Source: Yersinia mollaretii ATCC 43969 (GTDB lineage Bacteria > Pseudomonadota > Gammaproteobacteria > Enterobacterales > Enterobacteriaceae). From it: a stretch of 64,000 nt of DNA. The notes under the pieces were generated by a model. The model ran no database searches and was not told the DNA's origin. It saw nothing but the letters and a program-made list of their open reading frames with translations. Each line of letters begins with the position of its first letter. Position 1 is the stretch's first letter. Below, in pieces: positions 1-12,106 of this stretch. Location of the stretch: contig NZ_CP054043.1 in NCBI RefSeq assembly GCF_013282725.1, positions 4,539,535-4,603,534 of the forward strand, read 5' to 3'. The position numbers and the translations under genes were made by a program.

Positions 1-805
1 AAATGGCGGGTTTCACTTCAAATTCAGTTTGTGACAGTGCATTTTCAGCCTCCGCGCGGCTGGCTCCGGTAGCCTCAACCACAATGCGGCAAGCACGATC
101 GACCAGCTTCACATTGGTCGCTTTCACATCCACCATTAGATTTTGGTAAACCTTACCCAACCTGACCATCGCCCCGGTGGATAGCATATTCAGTACCAAT
201 TTCTGCGCCGTACCCGACTTCATTCGGGTGGAACCGGTCAGCGCTTCCGGCCCGACCACGGGTGAGATGGCAACCAATGCTTCCTGCGCGATAGGGGAGT
301 CTGGATTACAGGAGATGGCCGCCGTCGGGCAGCCAAGTTGCCGGGCATAGCGCAGAGCACCAATGACATAGGGGGTACGGCCCGAGGCTGCCAGACCCAC
401 CACCATATCGGTTGCGGTAAGATTTAAATCTTGCAGATCCCGCATCCCGAGCGCCATATCATCTTCGGCCCCTTCTACGGCTTTGAGTAACGCACTGGGG
501 CCGCCCGCAATTAAGCCAATCACCATGCCATGAGGCACACCAAAGGTCGGTGGGCATTCCGAGGCATCCAGAACCCCGAGCCGGCCGCTAGTTCCAGCCC
601 CCAGATAGATCAGCCGCCCGCCCTGCTTGAGTGCCTCGGCTGCCAGATCAACCGCCTGCGCAATCGCCGGTAAAACCAAGCGAATGGCCTCCGGCACTTT
701 GCGATCCTCATCATTAATGCAGGTCAGCATCGCCAGCGTAGAGAGTTTGTCCAACTCCATAGTGGCCGGATTACGACTTTCAGAAATTAACATGCCCAGA
801 TTCAT
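1..805 (-). CDS. murQ: N-acetylmuramic acid 6-phosphate etherase, 3' end cut by window edge
   Basis: MurQ cleaves the D-lactyl ether of N-acetylmuramate 6-phosphate to GlcNAc-6-phosphate in cytoplasmic peptidoglycan recycling. The reverse strand reads a SIS-type sugar-phosphate protein with the family motifs [32 protein letters not shown] and [13 protein letters not shown]. The ATG at 803-805 follows a GAGGAA ribosome site; a second Met four codons later is an alternative. The gene is divergent from the SIS-domain regulator at 1012, with a 206-bp AT-rich gap for both promoters. The C-terminus lies outside the window. Identity is firm from motifs and length read so far. Confidence 0.95.
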   Translation of the reverse strand, partial: MNLGMLISESRNPATMELDKLSTLAMLTCINDEDRKVPEAIRLVLPAIAQAVDLAAEALKQGGRLIYLGAGTSGRLGVLDASECPPTFGVPHGMVIGLIAGGPSALLKAVEGAEDDMALGMRDLQDLNLTATDMVVGLAASGRTPYVIGALRYARQLGCPTAAISCNPDSPIAQEALVAISPVVGPEALTGSTRMKSGTAQKLVLNMLSTGAMVRLGKVYQNLMVDVKATNVKLVDRACRIVVEATGASRAEAENALSQTEFEVKPAI

Positions 806-1011
806 GATTTGTTCCTCGTTGAATTTTTAATTCAAAAATATTTATTTATAATTGAATATAATATTCATTAAAGCGACTGTTTTCTTGTCGCATTCATCGG
901 ATGATCACAAAAAAAGGGTGTTATGCTCGCTAACTTAGCCTTTGCCCTCTGTTTTTATGGGTATTCTTAACCCGCATGGCAAAATAGCTTCCCTTATTCA
1001 GGAACTGATTT

Positions 1012-1854
1012 ATGAGCACTCTTCTACGTATCCGCCAGCTCTACCCGACGCTGGCACAAAATGACCGCAAGCTGGCCGACTTTCTGCTGACCAATCCTGA
1101 GCAGGCACGCCATCTGAGTTCGCAGCGATTGGCGTTGCAGACCGGTGTCAGTCAATCTGCGGTGGTCAAATTTGCTCAGAAATTAGGCTACAAAGGCTTT
1201 CCGGCTCTGAAGCTGGCACTGAGCGAGGTGGTCGCCGCACCAGCGCAGGCCGTCACACTTCACAACCAAATTCTGAGTACCGATAGCTTAAAAACCGTCG
1301 GCGAAAAGCTATTGAGTGAAAAAGCCGCCGCACTGCGGGCGACACTGGATATCAACAGTGAACAGCGCCTCACCCAAGCATTAGAGATGCTGCGGGCAGC
1401 ACGACGTATTATCTTGACCGGTATTGGTGCATCTGGGCTGGTGGCGAAAGATCTTGCCTATAAGCTGTTAAAAATTGGCGTGATGGCGGTATCGGAAACG
1501 GATATGCATGCCCAGTTGGCCGCCGTGCAAGCATTAGATTCGCGGGATTTGCTGTTGGCGATCTCCTTTAGCGGTGAACGCCGAGAGATCAATCTGGCCG
1601 CTGAAGAGGCACAGCGGTGTGGTGCTAAGGTACTGGCACTGACCAGCTTCTCCCCCAACAGTTTGCAACAGCGCGCTGACCATTGCCTGTATACCATCTC
1701 AGAAGAGCCAGCCATTCGCAGTGCCGCGATATCTTCAAGCACCGCGCAATATGCCCTGACGGACCTGCTGTTTATGGCGATGATTCAGCAAGATCTTGAA
1801 AGCGCTCAGGATCACATTAAGCACAGTGCGGCACTGATGAAAAAACTGGTCTAA
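1012..1854 (+). CDS. yfhH: RpiR/MurR-family transcriptional regulator with SIS domain, YfhH ortholog
   Basis: A 280-residue regulator with an N-terminal RpiR-type helix-turn-helix (about residues 1-75, including the VSQSAVVKFAQKLGYKGFPALK recognition region) and a C-terminal SIS sugar-phosphate-binding domain (about 120-260, LTGIGASGLVAKDLAYKL). Length, sequence and position next to yfhL-acpS-pdxJ match Escherichia coli YfhH. Here it is divergent from murQ, an arrangement also used by MurR, so control of MurNAc-6-P catabolism by this protein is a reasonable inference, though the effector cannot be read from sequence. The ATG start has no obviously better alternative. Confidence 0.9.
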   Translation: MSTLLRIRQLYPTLAQNDRKLADFLLTNPEQARHLSSQRLALQTGVSQSAVVKFAQKLGYKGFPALKLALSEVVAAPAQAVTLHNQILSTDSLKTVGEKLLSEKAAALRATLDINSEQRLTQALEMLRAARRIILTGIGASGLVAKDLAYKLLKIGVMAVSETDMHAQLAAVQALDSRDLLLAISFSGERREINLAAEEAQRCGAKVLALTSFSPNSLQQRADHCLYTISEEPAIRSAAISSSTAQYALTDLLFMAMIQQDLESAQDHIKHSAALMKKLV

Positions 1855-1914
1855 GGAGTTCAGAGGCGTATAATCCTCCGCTGTTCAGAATACCCGACCT
1901 AAGGTAAGAAAATC

Positions 1915-2175
1915 ATGGCCCTGTTGATCACTCGTAAATGCATTAATTGCGACATGTGCGAGCCGGAATGCCCTAACGAGGCAATTTCCATGGGTGCGGA
2001 AATCTATCAGATTGACCCGATGCGCTGTACGGAATGTGTGGGTCATTACGAAACGCCAACTTGCCAGTTGGTCTGCCCAATTGATAATACGATATCGATC
2101 GATCCTGCTTGGGTTGAGTCTAACGAGCAGCTGTGGGATAAGTTTGTCCAACTGCATCACGCCGATCGTTTGTAG
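1915..2175 (+). CDS. yfhL: YfhL family 4Fe-4S ferredoxin
   Basis: An 86-residue ferredoxin carrying two cysteine clusters: CINCDMCEPECP at residues 9-20 and a second set, CTEC...C...CP, at about 38-55. Spacing matches two [4Fe-4S] clusters of the Allochromatium-type ferredoxins, which have an extended second cluster loop and a C-terminal helix (residues 65-86 here). It is a cytoplasmic electron carrier of unknown partner. The start ATG is preceded by TAAGGTAAGAAAATC, a good ribosome site. It lies 60 bp after yfhH on the same strand, so co-transcription is plausible. Confidence 0.93.
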   Translation: MALLITRKCINCDMCEPECPNEAISMGAEIYQIDPMRCTECVGHYETPTCQLVCPIDNTISIDPAWVESNEQLWDKFVQLHHADRL

Positions 2176-2205
2176 CCTTTGCGACTCCCCAATACTGTGA
2201 ATGAT

Positions 2206-2227
2206 CAGTGCCTCCGTGGAAGCACTG
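2206..2227. terminator. Possible bidirectional hairpin between convergent yfhL and permease genes
   Basis: A CAGTGC/GCACTG stem with a 10-base loop lies in the 76-bp gap between the convergent genes. There is no good T-tract on either side, so an intrinsic terminator is only a weak inference. Confidence 0.3.
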
Positions 2228-2251
2228 GTCACAAATCAACTCAAAACCGCG

Positions 2252-3595
2252 TTAAACAAACAGGCTGATCAGCAGCACCATCCCCAAGCCAACCACCGAG
2301 TTAGTCAACTCCAGCAAGCCCCAAGTTTTCAGCGTGTCTTTAATCGACAGCTCAAAATACCCTTTAAACAGCCAGAATGAAGCATCATTAATATGGGTGA
2401 AGGTGTTAGAACCTGCCGCCGTTGCTAGCACCAACAGCGCCGGATCGACCGAGGTAATGGTGTGGGTGACGGGGTCCATGACAGCGGCACCAATAATCCC
2501 CGCTGCGGTCATGGCCGACACCACACCTTGCCCAGTTGATAGGCGAATAAGCACCGTAATCAGCCAGGCCATGATATAAGGTGATACCCCACCCGCTGAC
2601 ATCAGCATACCGATGGTATCGCCAATGCCAGTATCAATGATGACCTGTTTTAGCGCCCCACCCGCACCGATGATCAAGATGACCATCGCAATCCCTTTTA
2701 CCGCCCCTTCAAAGGAGTGCATCACCCATTCCATCTTATGACCGCGCCCAGTGCCGAAAAGAACAAAGGCGACCAGCATCGCGATAAACATGGCAATAGG
2801 TGACGAACCAAGGAAGTTGAGGAGGGTGTACGATGTCGTCCCTTTAACCAACCAGATGTTAGCAATGGTCGTGAAAATCATAATAAAAGCAGGGATGAGC
2901 GGAACCAAAATTGAGGTGCTAAACGACGGTAAATTATTTTCATCCAGCGGGTTTTCTGCCTTCAGGAACGTCGGTACTGGCCGCTCCAGATTGCCAAGGA
3001 ATTTCGGCAAAATTAGTCCCGCACAGATAACTGAAGGGATGGCAACCAGCACGCCGTAGATATAAACCATCCCCATATCAGCACCATACGCACTAACAAG
3101 GGCAACTGGCCCCGGCTGTGGTGGGAAAAGGGAGTGCGCAGTCGTCGCAGCAGCAACGGCGGGGATCGCCAACTTCAGGAATGGGATCTTGGCTTCAACC
3201 GCGATAGCAATGATCAAGGGTGCCAAAATGATAAAGGCAACTTCATAGAACATAGCCAAACCAAAGATCAGGCCAATGATGATGACGGCAAACTCGACAT
3301 ACTTAAGCCCAAACCGACGCAACAGAGTCTGAGCTATCTGATGAGCGGCACCAGAGTCGACCATCAGCTTGCCGATCACCGCACCAAAGACGACGATGAT
3401 AGCCAGTTCACCGAGCGTCCCCCCAAACCCCGCTTTAATGGTATGCAGAAGTTTGAGCAGATCCATCCCGGCGAGAGTTCCCACCAACAGTGCCGCTAAC
3501 AGCAATGCAATCATTGAGTTAATTTGATAGCGGATATTGAGCAGTAGCATCAAGCCAATGCCCAATACCACCCATAGGATATTAATCCATTCCAT
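2252..3595 (-). CDS. GntP-family permease (gluconate/sugar-acid:H+ symporter)
   Basis: A 447-residue, strongly hydrophobic protein with about 12-14 membrane segments. It matches the GntP family (GntP, GntT, IdnT, DsdX, YgbN): [20 protein letters not shown] near residue 150, a long central loop near 210-230, and the conserved [13 protein letters not shown] near residue 400. Family members import gluconate, idonate, D-serine or similar sugar acids with protons across the inner membrane; the substrate cannot be chosen from sequence alone. No metabolic gene adjoins it and the gene stands alone, convergent to yfhL. The 457-bp upstream gap carries operator-like palindromes that suggest control by a GntR-family regulator. 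Confidence 0.85.
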   Translation of the reverse strand: MEWINILWVVLGIGLMLLLNIRYQINSMIALLLAALLVGTLAGMDLLKLLHTIKAGFGGTLGELAIIVVFGAVIGKLMVDSGAAHQIAQTLLRRFGLKYVEFAVIIIGLIFGLAMFYEVAFIILAPLIIAIAVEAKIPFLKLAIPAVAAATTAHSLFPPQPGPVALVSAYGADMGMVYIYGVLVAIPSVICAGLILPKFLGNLERPVPTFLKAENPLDENNLPSFSTSILVPLIPAFIMIFTTIANIWLVKGTTSYTLLNFLGSSPIAMFIAMLVAFVLFGTGRGHKMEWVMHSFEGAVKGIAMVILIIGAGGALKQVIIDTGIGDTIGMLMSAGGVSPYIMAWLITVLIRLSTGQGVVSAMTAAGIIGAAVMDPVTHTITSVDPALLVLATAAGSNTFTHINDASFWLFKGYFELSIKDTLKTWGLLELTNSVVGLGMVLLISLFV

Positions 3596-3763
3596 CTTTT
3601 ATTTTCCCCAGAGGTTAATTATCAATGTCTTCAAGTATCACTATTTTTATATTGGTCAGGCCAAATTAAGTGATTTTTAGTTGGCAGAAGATCACATTCA
3701 TACTGGAGTTTTTGCTTTAACCCCACACTCTTGCGATCAAGCCGTTCATTGCATCCAATAATT

Positions 3764-3816
3764 TGGTATTACAAGTACCACTTACTGGGCGACCAAATGA
3801 AGTATTGGTTAACCAA
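3764..3816. promoter_or_regulatory. Paired palindromes, candidate GntR/FCD-type operators upstream of the permease
   Basis: Two inverted repeats lie 170-220 bp upstream of the permease start: TGGTA-N7-TACCA at 3764-3780 and the perfect TTGGTTAACCAA at 3805-3816. The second resembles the TTGGTNNACCAA core of UxuR/ExuR-like and other FadR-subfamily GntR regulators. The rest of the 3596-4052 gap shows no gene. The regulator is not encoded nearby, so this is an inference from pattern. Confidence 0.45.
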
Positions 3817-3980
3817 CTTGTCGGACAGATCGCAAAATTAAGATTTATTGCAAAATAAAGACTTATTACAAAAAGTTTTTACACCCTGATGCGGATTGAG
3901 AAACGGAGAGCGGGATGGGAGTGATAGGAGTGATGAGTTAGGGTCGGGTTGAATAGGGCTAGGTTGGATGGGATAAGTCA

Positions 3981-4014
3981 CAAAAAAGGAGCGGCATTTT
4001 CATGCTCGCTCCTT
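3981..4014 (-). terminator. Rho-independent terminator after acpS
   Basis: On the reverse strand an AAGGAGCG...CGCTCCTT stem of about 12 pairs with a short loop is followed by TTTTTTG. It lies 39 bp downstream of the acpS stop and fits the end of the rnc-era-recO-pdxJ-acpS transcript. Confidence 0.8.
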
Positions 4015-4052
4015 AATGCTTATTAGCAGCCTCTTGGCAGCAATAGGTAATC

Positions 4053-4433
4053 TTAGCTTTCAATGATCACAGTGGCACAGGCATAGCGCCGCTCATCCGC
4101 TAAAGTAACATGCAGGGATTTGACCCCTAGCTCGGCTGCCAATTCTGCCGCCCGTTGATGCAAATGCAGTGTCGGCTTACCCAATGCATCGTTAATCACT
4201 TCAAACTGATTAAACGCCAGACCATTACGGATGCCAGTGCCAAATGCTTTGGCCGCCGCTTCTTTGACCGCAAAACGTTTAGCCAGAAAACGGATGGGTT
4301 GCTGATGCTGCTGATAATGTTGCCATTCGGATGGACTCAGGATACGCCGTGCCAATCTGTCACCGCTACGTTCAACCACGGCCTCTATCCTTGAAATCTC
4401 AACAATATCAGTACCTAAGCCAAGAATAGCCAT
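4053..4433 (-). CDS. acpS: Holo-[acyl-carrier-protein] synthase
   Basis: A 126-residue phosphopantetheinyl transferase that moves 4'-phosphopantetheine from CoA to the serine of apo-ACP, activating fatty-acid synthesis. The N-terminal [13 protein letters not shown] holds the Mg-binding Asp (residue 8-9), and [15 protein letters not shown] (about residues 53-67) carries the second family motif with the catalytic Glu/Lys. Length is usual. Its start overlaps the pdxJ stop (TAATG), showing translational coupling, and a terminator follows. Confidence 0.97.
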   Translation of the reverse strand: MAILGLGTDIVEISRIEAVVERSGDRLARRILSPSEWQHYQQHQQPIRFLAKRFAVKEAAAKAFGTGIRNGLAFNQFEVINDALGKPTLHLHQRAAELAAELGVKSLHVTLADERRYACATVIIES

Positions 4434-5164
4434 TAACGACGCGCTTCCCGCATCAACACTTTCATATCGCCAACCGCAGCGGCAAGCCCGGTCATCACTG
4501 CCTGACCAATAATAGCATGGCCAATATTCAGCTCCTGGATTTCAGGTAAGGCGGCGATGGGTTGCACATTGTGGTAAGTCAGGCCATGGCCTGCATTGAC
4601 CTTCAGCCCTTTGCTGGCCGCATAAGTCGCGGCTTTCGTGATCCGCACTAACTCGGCCTGACGCGCTAAATCAGTAATGGCATCGGCATAAGCGCCGGTA
4701 TGGATTTCAATATAAGGTGCACCCACGGTAACAGCCGCATCAATCTGGCGCATATCTGCATCAATAAATAGTGATACCAAAATGCCCGCCTCAGCTAATC
4801 TGCTGACGGCTATCGTCATTTTGTCAATTTGCCCGGCGACATCCAGACCACCTTCGGTCGTCACTTCCTGACGTTTTTCCGGCACCAAACAGCAAAAGTG
4901 GGGTTGTAACTCACAGGCGATCCCCACCATTTCATCCGTGACGGCCATTTCCAGATTCATGCGGGTCTGGATGGTCTGACGTAAGATACGCACATCGCGA
5001 TCCGTGATATGGCGACGATCTTCACGTAAATGCACCGTAATGCCGTCGGCACCGGCTTGTTCGGCGATAAACGCGGCCTGAATAGGATCAGGGTAAATGG
5101 TTCCACGTGCATTTCGTAATGTCGCAATGTGATCAATATTAACGCCCAGCAACAAATCAGCCAT
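4433..5164 (-). CDS. pdxJ: Pyridoxine 5'-phosphate synthase
   Basis: PdxJ condenses 3-amino-2-oxopropyl phosphate with 1-deoxy-D-xylulose 5-phosphate to give pyridoxine 5'-phosphate, the last ring-closing step of DXP-dependent vitamin B6 synthesis. The 243-residue TIM-barrel protein shows [17 protein letters not shown] at the N-terminus (His/Arg ligands), HLREDRRHI near residue 45, and [11 protein letters not shown] near 190. It precedes acpS with an overlapping stop/start, as in other enterobacteria. The recO gene lies upstream across a 154-bp gap. Confidence 0.97.
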   Translation of the reverse strand: MADLLLGVNIDHIATLRNARGTIYPDPIQAAFIAEQAGADGITVHLREDRRHITDRDVRILRQTIQTRMNLEMAVTDEMVGIACELQPHFCCLVPEKRQEVTTEGGLDVAGQIDKMTIAVSRLAEAGILVSLFIDADMRQIDAAVTVGAPYIEIHTGAYADAITDLARQAELVRITKAATYAASKGLKVNAGHGLTYHNVQPIAALPEIQELNIGHAIIGQAVMTGLAAAVGDMKVLMREARR

Positions 5165-5318
5165 GACAGCCCTCCCGTTATGGATGCATCTTGATTAGGT
5201 CAATAAGCACGCAAAAAGCCTGCTATGAAACGCATAAGTGCCTCGCAGTTTACACTGAGTAGACGGGCGGCAATAAGTGAAAATTGGCGATGGAGAGTTT
5301 AAATAATGTCGGAACGCA

Positions 5319-6044
5319 CTAGGTTAAGGGTTCAACCGGTGGCTTAATCACGAATTGGCGGAACAGTTCACGACTTTTTAGCGGCTTACCGCCCAGATAG
5401 GGTTTCAGCGCAATGCGGGTAAATCGTTTGGCAGCACGCAGAGTGTCGGCATCAGGAAATTCACGATGAGCCAAGGCCAGCAATTGGCGGCCGGTAAAGC
5501 TGTAATGGTCGATCACCAGACTGGCGATAAAACCTTTTTCTTCCCGATAGCGGTAGGTCATGGTCTCCGATACGGGCTGCCCGCTGCCTGAACAATGAAG
5601 AAAATCAACGCCATAGCCAAGGTGAGCCAATATCGCCAATTCAAACTGGCGTAATGCATATTCAGGCGTTCCATCACTGCCAGCCAATGATTGCAAACAG
5701 TGCAGATAGTCGAAGAATAAGGCAGAGTAATTGGTTTGGTGTTCTAACACCCGAGAAAGCAGCTCATTGACATATAAGCCGCTGTACAACATAGAGCCGC
5801 TCAATGGGAGAGCTAACGATACTGGCTCGGCACTGCGTAATGTTTTGACCTCACCTCGTCCGCTCCAGCGAACCAGTAAAGGCGTAAAAGGCTGCAAGCA
5901 GCCTTTTAGATTGGATCGGCGACCCCGCGCACCTTTTGCCAATACCCGCATGCGGCCTTCTCCTTCAGTGAATAGATCCAGCATCAAACTGGTTTCACTG
6001 TAAGGTCGCCCATGCAGGACAAATGCGCGTTGCCAACCGTCCAT
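5319..6044 (-). CDS. recO: DNA repair protein RecO
   Basis: RecO promotes RecA loading with RecF/RecR and anneals single strands in recombinational gap repair. The 241-residue protein begins with the OB-fold domain ([18 protein letters not shown], residues 2-19) and continues into the helical domain; CLQPFTPL near residue 49 is typical. It ends 8 bp before nothing but the intergenic gap to pdxJ and starts 8 bp after the era stop, so era and recO are clearly one transcription unit. Confidence 0.96.
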   Translation of the reverse strand: MDGWQRAFVLHGRPYSETSLMLDLFTEGEGRMRVLAKGARGRRSNLKGCLQPFTPLLVRWSGRGEVKTLRSAEPVSLALPLSGSMLYSGLYVNELLSRVLEHQTNYSALFFDYLHCLQSLAGSDGTPEYALRQFELAILAHLGYGVDFLHCSGSGQPVSETMTYRYREEKGFIASLVIDHYSFTGRQLLALAHREFPDADTLRAAKRFTRIALKPYLGGKPLKSRELFRQFVIKPPVEPLT

Positions 6045-6052
6045 CGGCGGCC

Positions 6053-7942
<1,890 letters not shown>

Positions 7943-8941
7943 TTAATGAACGCCACCAATCCGACTTAAACGTACGCCCGTTGGCCATTCACCTTCTTGC
8001 TTTTCAAAACTCATCCAAATAGCCGTAGCCTTACCCACCAGATTACGCTCTGGCACAAAGCCCCAGTAACGGCTATCTGCGCTATTATCGCGATTGTCGC
8101 CCATCATAAAGTAATGACCTTCCGGCACCACCCAAACCCCGAGAGGCTGATTAGGCTGCTGATAATAGCCACCAATCTGATCCTGACGCCCTGGCACTGT
8201 CAGAATATGGTGTGCAACCGTGCCTAACGTCTCACTACGTTCACGCAGACGCACACCACCGTCAGGTACAGCCTGATTGGTCGGGATCTGGAAGAAGCCA
8301 GCAGAAGTCTCGCCATTACCGCTATAGCGGAATGTCTGCACAAAATCACTTGGTTCAGACGGGCTGTAAGTAATCGGTAACGCGCTATCGCAAGAAGTAC
8401 CGGTATTGCACGCAGGCTGAACCGTCACTTCTTTGCTAATTGGATTATAGCTAACACGGTCACCCGGTAAACCCACCACCCGCTTGATATAATCTACTCG
8501 CGGATCTAGCGGATATTTAAACACGGCAATATCGCCACGTTTTGGATGCCCAGTAGGGATCAGCGTAGTTTGCGTTATCGGATCTTTAATACCGTAAGCA
8601 AACTTCTCAACCAGAATGAAATCACCAATCAATAGCGTGGGCATCATCGAACCAGACGGAATCTGGAAAGGTTCGTAAATAAACGAACGCACGATAAATA
8701 CCAGTGCCAATACCGGGAAAACGGAAGCACAAGTCTCAATCCAGCCGGGTTGTCTCGCCGCCTGTGATAATGTTTTATTATCTACCGCGTCACCCGCCTG
8801 AGCCTTGATTTCCGCAGTTTGTGCGTGTACTGCGGCAATTTTCGCCTGACGTGCCGGGCCCCATTTAAACCGCTCGAAGCACCAGATAATCCCTGTCAAC
8901 AGCGTTGCTATCGCTAAAATCAAAGCGAACATATTAGCCAT
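7943..8941 (-). CDS. lepB: Signal peptidase I
   Basis: LepB is the inner-membrane Ser/Lys protease that removes signal peptides from exported proteins. The 332-residue protein has two N-terminal membrane segments (MANMFALILAIATLLTG and about residues 58-77), the catalytic Ser in PSGSMMPTLLIGD (about residue 90-ff) and the Lys in DYIKRVVGLPGD, plus the GDNRDNSADSRYWG box near 280. The ATG at 8941 follows GGAG; a TTG one codon upstream is less likely. It lies 9 bp downstream of lepA, the usual lepA-lepB operon. Confidence 0.97.
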   Translation of the reverse strand: MANMFALILAIATLLTGIIWCFERFKWGPARQAKIAAVHAQTAEIKAQAGDAVDNKTLSQAARQPGWIETCASVFPVLALVFIVRSFIYEPFQIPSGSMMPTLLIGDFILVEKFAYGIKDPITQTTLIPTGHPKRGDIAVFKYPLDPRVDYIKRVVGLPGDRVSYNPISKEVTVQPACNTGTSCDSALPITYSPSEPSDFVQTFRYSGNGETSAGFFQIPTNQAVPDGGVRLRERSETLGTVAHHILTVPGRQDQIGGYYQQPNQPLGVWVVPEGHYFMMGDNRDNSADSRYWGFVPERNLVGKATAIWMSFEKQEGEWPTGVRLSRIGGVH

Positions 8942-8950
8942 CAAAACTCC

Positions 8951-10750
8951 TTATTTACTGTCTTTTCCGACGTGCAGAATAGCCAGGAAAGCCTCTTGCG
9001 GTAATTCAACGTTACCGACCTGCTTCATACGTTTCTTACCATCTTTCTGTTTCTGCAGAAGTTTTTTCTTACGGCTAACGTCACCGCCATAACACTTCGC
9101 CAGTACGTTTTTACGTAGCTGTTTCACTGTTGAACGGGCAATGATGTGGTTGCCGATAGCAGCCTGAATCGCAATATCGAATTGCTGGCGTGGGATCAGC
9201 TCTTTCATTTTCTCAACCAGATCACGGCCACGGTACTGCGCATTGTCGCGATGGGTAATCAAGGCCAATGCATCCACTCGTTCATTATTGATTAATACAT
9301 CAACACGAACCATATCAGAGGTCTGGAAGCGTTTGAAATTGTAATCCAGTGAAGCATAGCCGCGAGAGGTTGATTTCAGGCGATCGAAGAAATCAAGGAC
9401 CACTTCAGCCATTGGAATTTCATACGTCAATGCAACTTGGTTACCGTGGTAAACCATGTTGGTCTGCATACCACGCTTTTCGATACACAATGTGATGACG
9501 TTACCCAGATACTCCTGTGGCAACAGCATATGGCATTCAGCAATCGGCTCGCGCAGCTCTTCAATATTGTTCAGAGCGGGTAGCTTGGAAGGGCTATCAA
9601 CATAAACCGTTTCCTGATTGGTGGTGATCACTTCGTAAACCACTGTCGGTGCCGTGGTGATAAGTTCCAGATCGTATTCGCGCTCCAAACGTTCCTGAAT
9701 GATTTCCATATGCAGCAAGCCAAGGAAACCACAACGGAAACCAAAGCCTAGTGCCGTCGAGCTTTCTGGTTCATAGAACAAAGAGGCATCATTCAGGCTT
9801 AACTTGCCGAGCGCATCACGGAAGGCTTCATAATCATCAGAGCTAATCGGGAACAGACCCGCGTAGACCTGTGGCTTAACTTTCTTAAAACCGGGTAATG
9901 ATTTCTCTGCTGGGTTGCGAGTTAATGTCAAGGTATCGCCGACGGGCGCACCGAGAATATCTTTAATCGCACAGACCAACCAACCCACTTCACCGCAGTT
10001 CAGCACATCACGATCAATACGTTTTGGCGTGAAAATACCCAAGCGCTCAGCGTTATAGCTCTGACCGGTACTCATTACCTTAACTTTATCGCCTTTGCGC
10101 AATGAGCCGTTCTTGATACGGATTAATGACACCACACCTAAATAGTTATCAAACCAAGAGTCGATGATCAGTGCCTGCAATGGCCCCTCAGGATCACCTT
10201 TTGGTGGTGGGATATCACGCACTAAACGCTCAAGAATATCAGGCACACCGACACCCGTTTTGGCTGAGCAACGAACAGCATCAGTCGCATCAATGCCAAC
10301 GATATCTTCGATCTCTTCAGCAACGCGTTCAGGATCAGCAGCAGGCAGGTCGATTTTGTTCAGAACCGGAACAACTTCCAGATTCATTTCCATTGCGGTG
10401 TAGCAGTTTGCCAGCGTCTGTGCTTCAACGCCCTGCCCTGCATCAACCACCAACAGAGCCCCTTCACAAGCCGCCAAAGAGCGGGAAACTTCATAAGAGA
10501 AGTCAACGTGTCCGGGGGTATCAATAAAGTTGAGTTGATAGGTTTGACCATCCTTCGCGTGATAATCAAGGGTCACACTTTGTGCCTTGATGGTAATACC
10601 ACGCTCGCGCTCCAGATCCATAGAATCGAGCACTTGAGCGGCCATTTCACGCTCAGATAATCCGCCACAAATCTGAATAATACGGTCCGACAGTGTCGAT
10701 TTACCGTGGTCGATATGGGCAATAATAGAAAAGTTTCTTATGTGCTTCAT
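8951..10750 (-). CDS. lepA: Elongation factor 4 (back-translocating GTPase LepA)
   Basis: LepA/EF4 is a ribosome-associated translational GTPase. The 599-residue protein opens with [19 protein letters not shown] (G1 HIDHGKST), followed by G2 [11 protein letters not shown]3 DTPGHVDF, G4 NKID and the LepA-specific C-terminal domain ending in the basic [16 protein letters not shown] stretch near residue 570. Length matches the family. lepB follows closely on the same strand. Highly conserved in all bacteria, so identity is certain. Confidence 0.99.
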   Translation of the reverse strand: MKHIRNFSIIAHIDHGKSTLSDRIIQICGGLSEREMAAQVLDSMDLERERGITIKAQSVTLDYHAKDGQTYQLNFIDTPGHVDFSYEVSRSLAACEGALLVVDAGQGVEAQTLANCYTAMEMNLEVVPVLNKIDLPAADPERVAEEIEDIVGIDATDAVRCSAKTGVGVPDILERLVRDIPPPKGDPEGPLQALIIDSWFDNYLGVVSLIRIKNGSLRKGDKVKVMSTGQSYNAERLGIFTPKRIDRDVLNCGEVGWLVCAIKDILGAPVGDTLTLTRNPAEKSLPGFKKVKPQVYAGLFPISSDDYEAFRDALGKLSLNDASLFYEPESSTALGFGFRCGFLGLLHMEIIQERLEREYDLELITTAPTVVYEVITTNQETVYVDSPSKLPALNNIEELREPIAECHMLLPQEYLGNVITLCIEKRGMQTNMVYHGNQVALTYEIPMAEVVLDFFDRLKSTSRGYASLDYNFKRFQTSDMVRVDVLINNERVDALALITHRDNAQYRGRDLVEKMKELIPRQQFDIAIQAAIGNHIIARSTVKQLRKNVLAKCYGGDVSRKKKLLQKQKDGKKRMKQVGNVELPQEAFLAILHVGKDSK

Positions 10751-11155
10751 TTATATGAATTTTTCTCTAGTCGTTGTCTTTAATTAATTATTGGTGGACA
10801 CAGCGATGGATTCAAACCCAAAACTACCCACATAAATATGCACGCATCTTACACTGTAAGTTAGCCTCGTGAAAGGCATCGCACTTAGCTTGTTAGCTGA
10901 TTTACCCTGCTAAAATGTATCCACACCTTACCGCTCACGGCAATTGATACCCGCAACACAGAAAACTATTTCTATCTAAAAAACCGATAAGAATAGACAA
11001 TACCCTTAATTAATTTATGCCTATAAACTCTACATTCGAGCCTCAATAATTTTTTACTGAAAAAGACAGCGCGCTAGGCAATAGCGTTGTCATTATTCAT
11101 GACCGTCAATAATGTCTATTTTTAGCTGTCATTTTTATTAAATCACTTTAGGAAA
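10751..11155. other. AT-rich intergenic region between divergent lepA and the orphan membrane gene
   Basis: This 405-bp stretch must hold promoters for leftward lepA and for the rightward gene at 11156. It is clearly more AT-rich than flanking core genes. I see no coding sequence and no RNA gene in it. Confidence 0.5.
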
Positions 11156-12091
11156 ATGCTCATTTACCTCAAGAAAAAACAACCTAGAGTTATTAATATC
11201 AACCAAGTGAAATATCCTCTTGGCGGCCATGTGGAGAATATTATGATTGACGAAGGAAAAATACTTAGCCGCCATGAATTTAAAAATGAAAAATCGAATC
11301 TAACTATTGCTGCTATAACATTTACTTTATTACTTATTTTATTACTCATTGCTGTATCGATAACAAATTCTACATTTTCAACGCTAACTACCCTCTCTAT
11401 TTTATGTGTCGTTATTTCAGCGCTCTCACTGAGTTTAATGATTTACTACCGATTAAATAACAGCCCGATGTTTACCTATTTTCTGTATGAAAAAGGTGTG
11501 CGAGTTTTTAATCATGACAACGGAAATGTCTATTTTATTCCATTTAATAAAATTAAATACATTCACAAATATCACACCGGAATAAACCCTAATGGTAAAA
11601 TTAACACTATGGCCTTCCGTACATCAAAAACTCAATCATGGAATATCATAATTAAGAATATAAGTAATGCTTTCCCACTTATAAATACGATAATTCATCA
11701 ACAAGTTATGCATGTCGGTGTAGTCAGCTTAAATACTTTATCTCTAGGTAAAAACGTTATATTTGAGTTAATAAAGAAGAACGATAAATGGCTAAATTTG
11801 CCGATAGTTAAAGGTATTTTAAATATCATTAAAGCAAATAGTACTCAGATGGACACGACTCCACTGACACTAAATGCACATGCATTGATGACGATAGAAG
11901 GTATTATTTATATTGAAGATATTTCATACGTCAAGGTTTCTCGCGAAAAACATCATGAAAAAATACAATTGTTTAATGCAGAAGGTAACATACTTTTATC
12001 ATTAGACTATTCAGCGCTTATCAGTGCTGATCTTTTTATTGCTTTAATTGAGCACATGATACAAAACCGCATCCCCGCCTATTCTGACTAA
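11156..12091 (+). CDS. Orphan membrane protein of unknown function, AT-rich
   Basis: A 311-residue protein with two adjacent hydrophobic segments at about residues 49-68 and 75-95 (ITFTLLLILLLIAVSI and the following LSILCVVISALSLSLMIYY), then a long soluble C-terminal part. The second half contains PH-like beta-rich patterns (GVRVFNHDNGNVYFIPFNKIKYI; IYIEDISYVKVS), so a bPH-like fold is possible but unproved. The first ATG has a close AGGA; the ATG at 11243 has a better placed GGAG and may be the true start. Low-GC codon use unlike lepA and rseC on either side, and its location splitting two core operons, suggest acquisition by transfer. Confidence 0.75.
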   Translation: MLIYLKKKQPRVININQVKYPLGGHVENIMIDEGKILSRHEFKNEKSNLTIAAITFTLLLILLLIAVSITNSTFSTLTTLSILCVVISALSLSLMIYYRLNNSPMFTYFLYEKGVRVFNHDNGNVYFIPFNKIKYIHKYHTGINPNGKINTMAFRTSKTQSWNIIIKNISNAFPLINTIIHQQVMHVGVVSLNTLSLGKNVIFELIKKNDKWLNLPIVKGILNIIKANSTQMDTTPLTLNAHALMTIEGIIYIEDISYVKVSREKHHEKIQLFNAEGNILLSLDYSALISADLFIALIEHMIQNRIPAYSD

Positions 12092-12106
12092 GATTGAGAT
12101 TATGGA

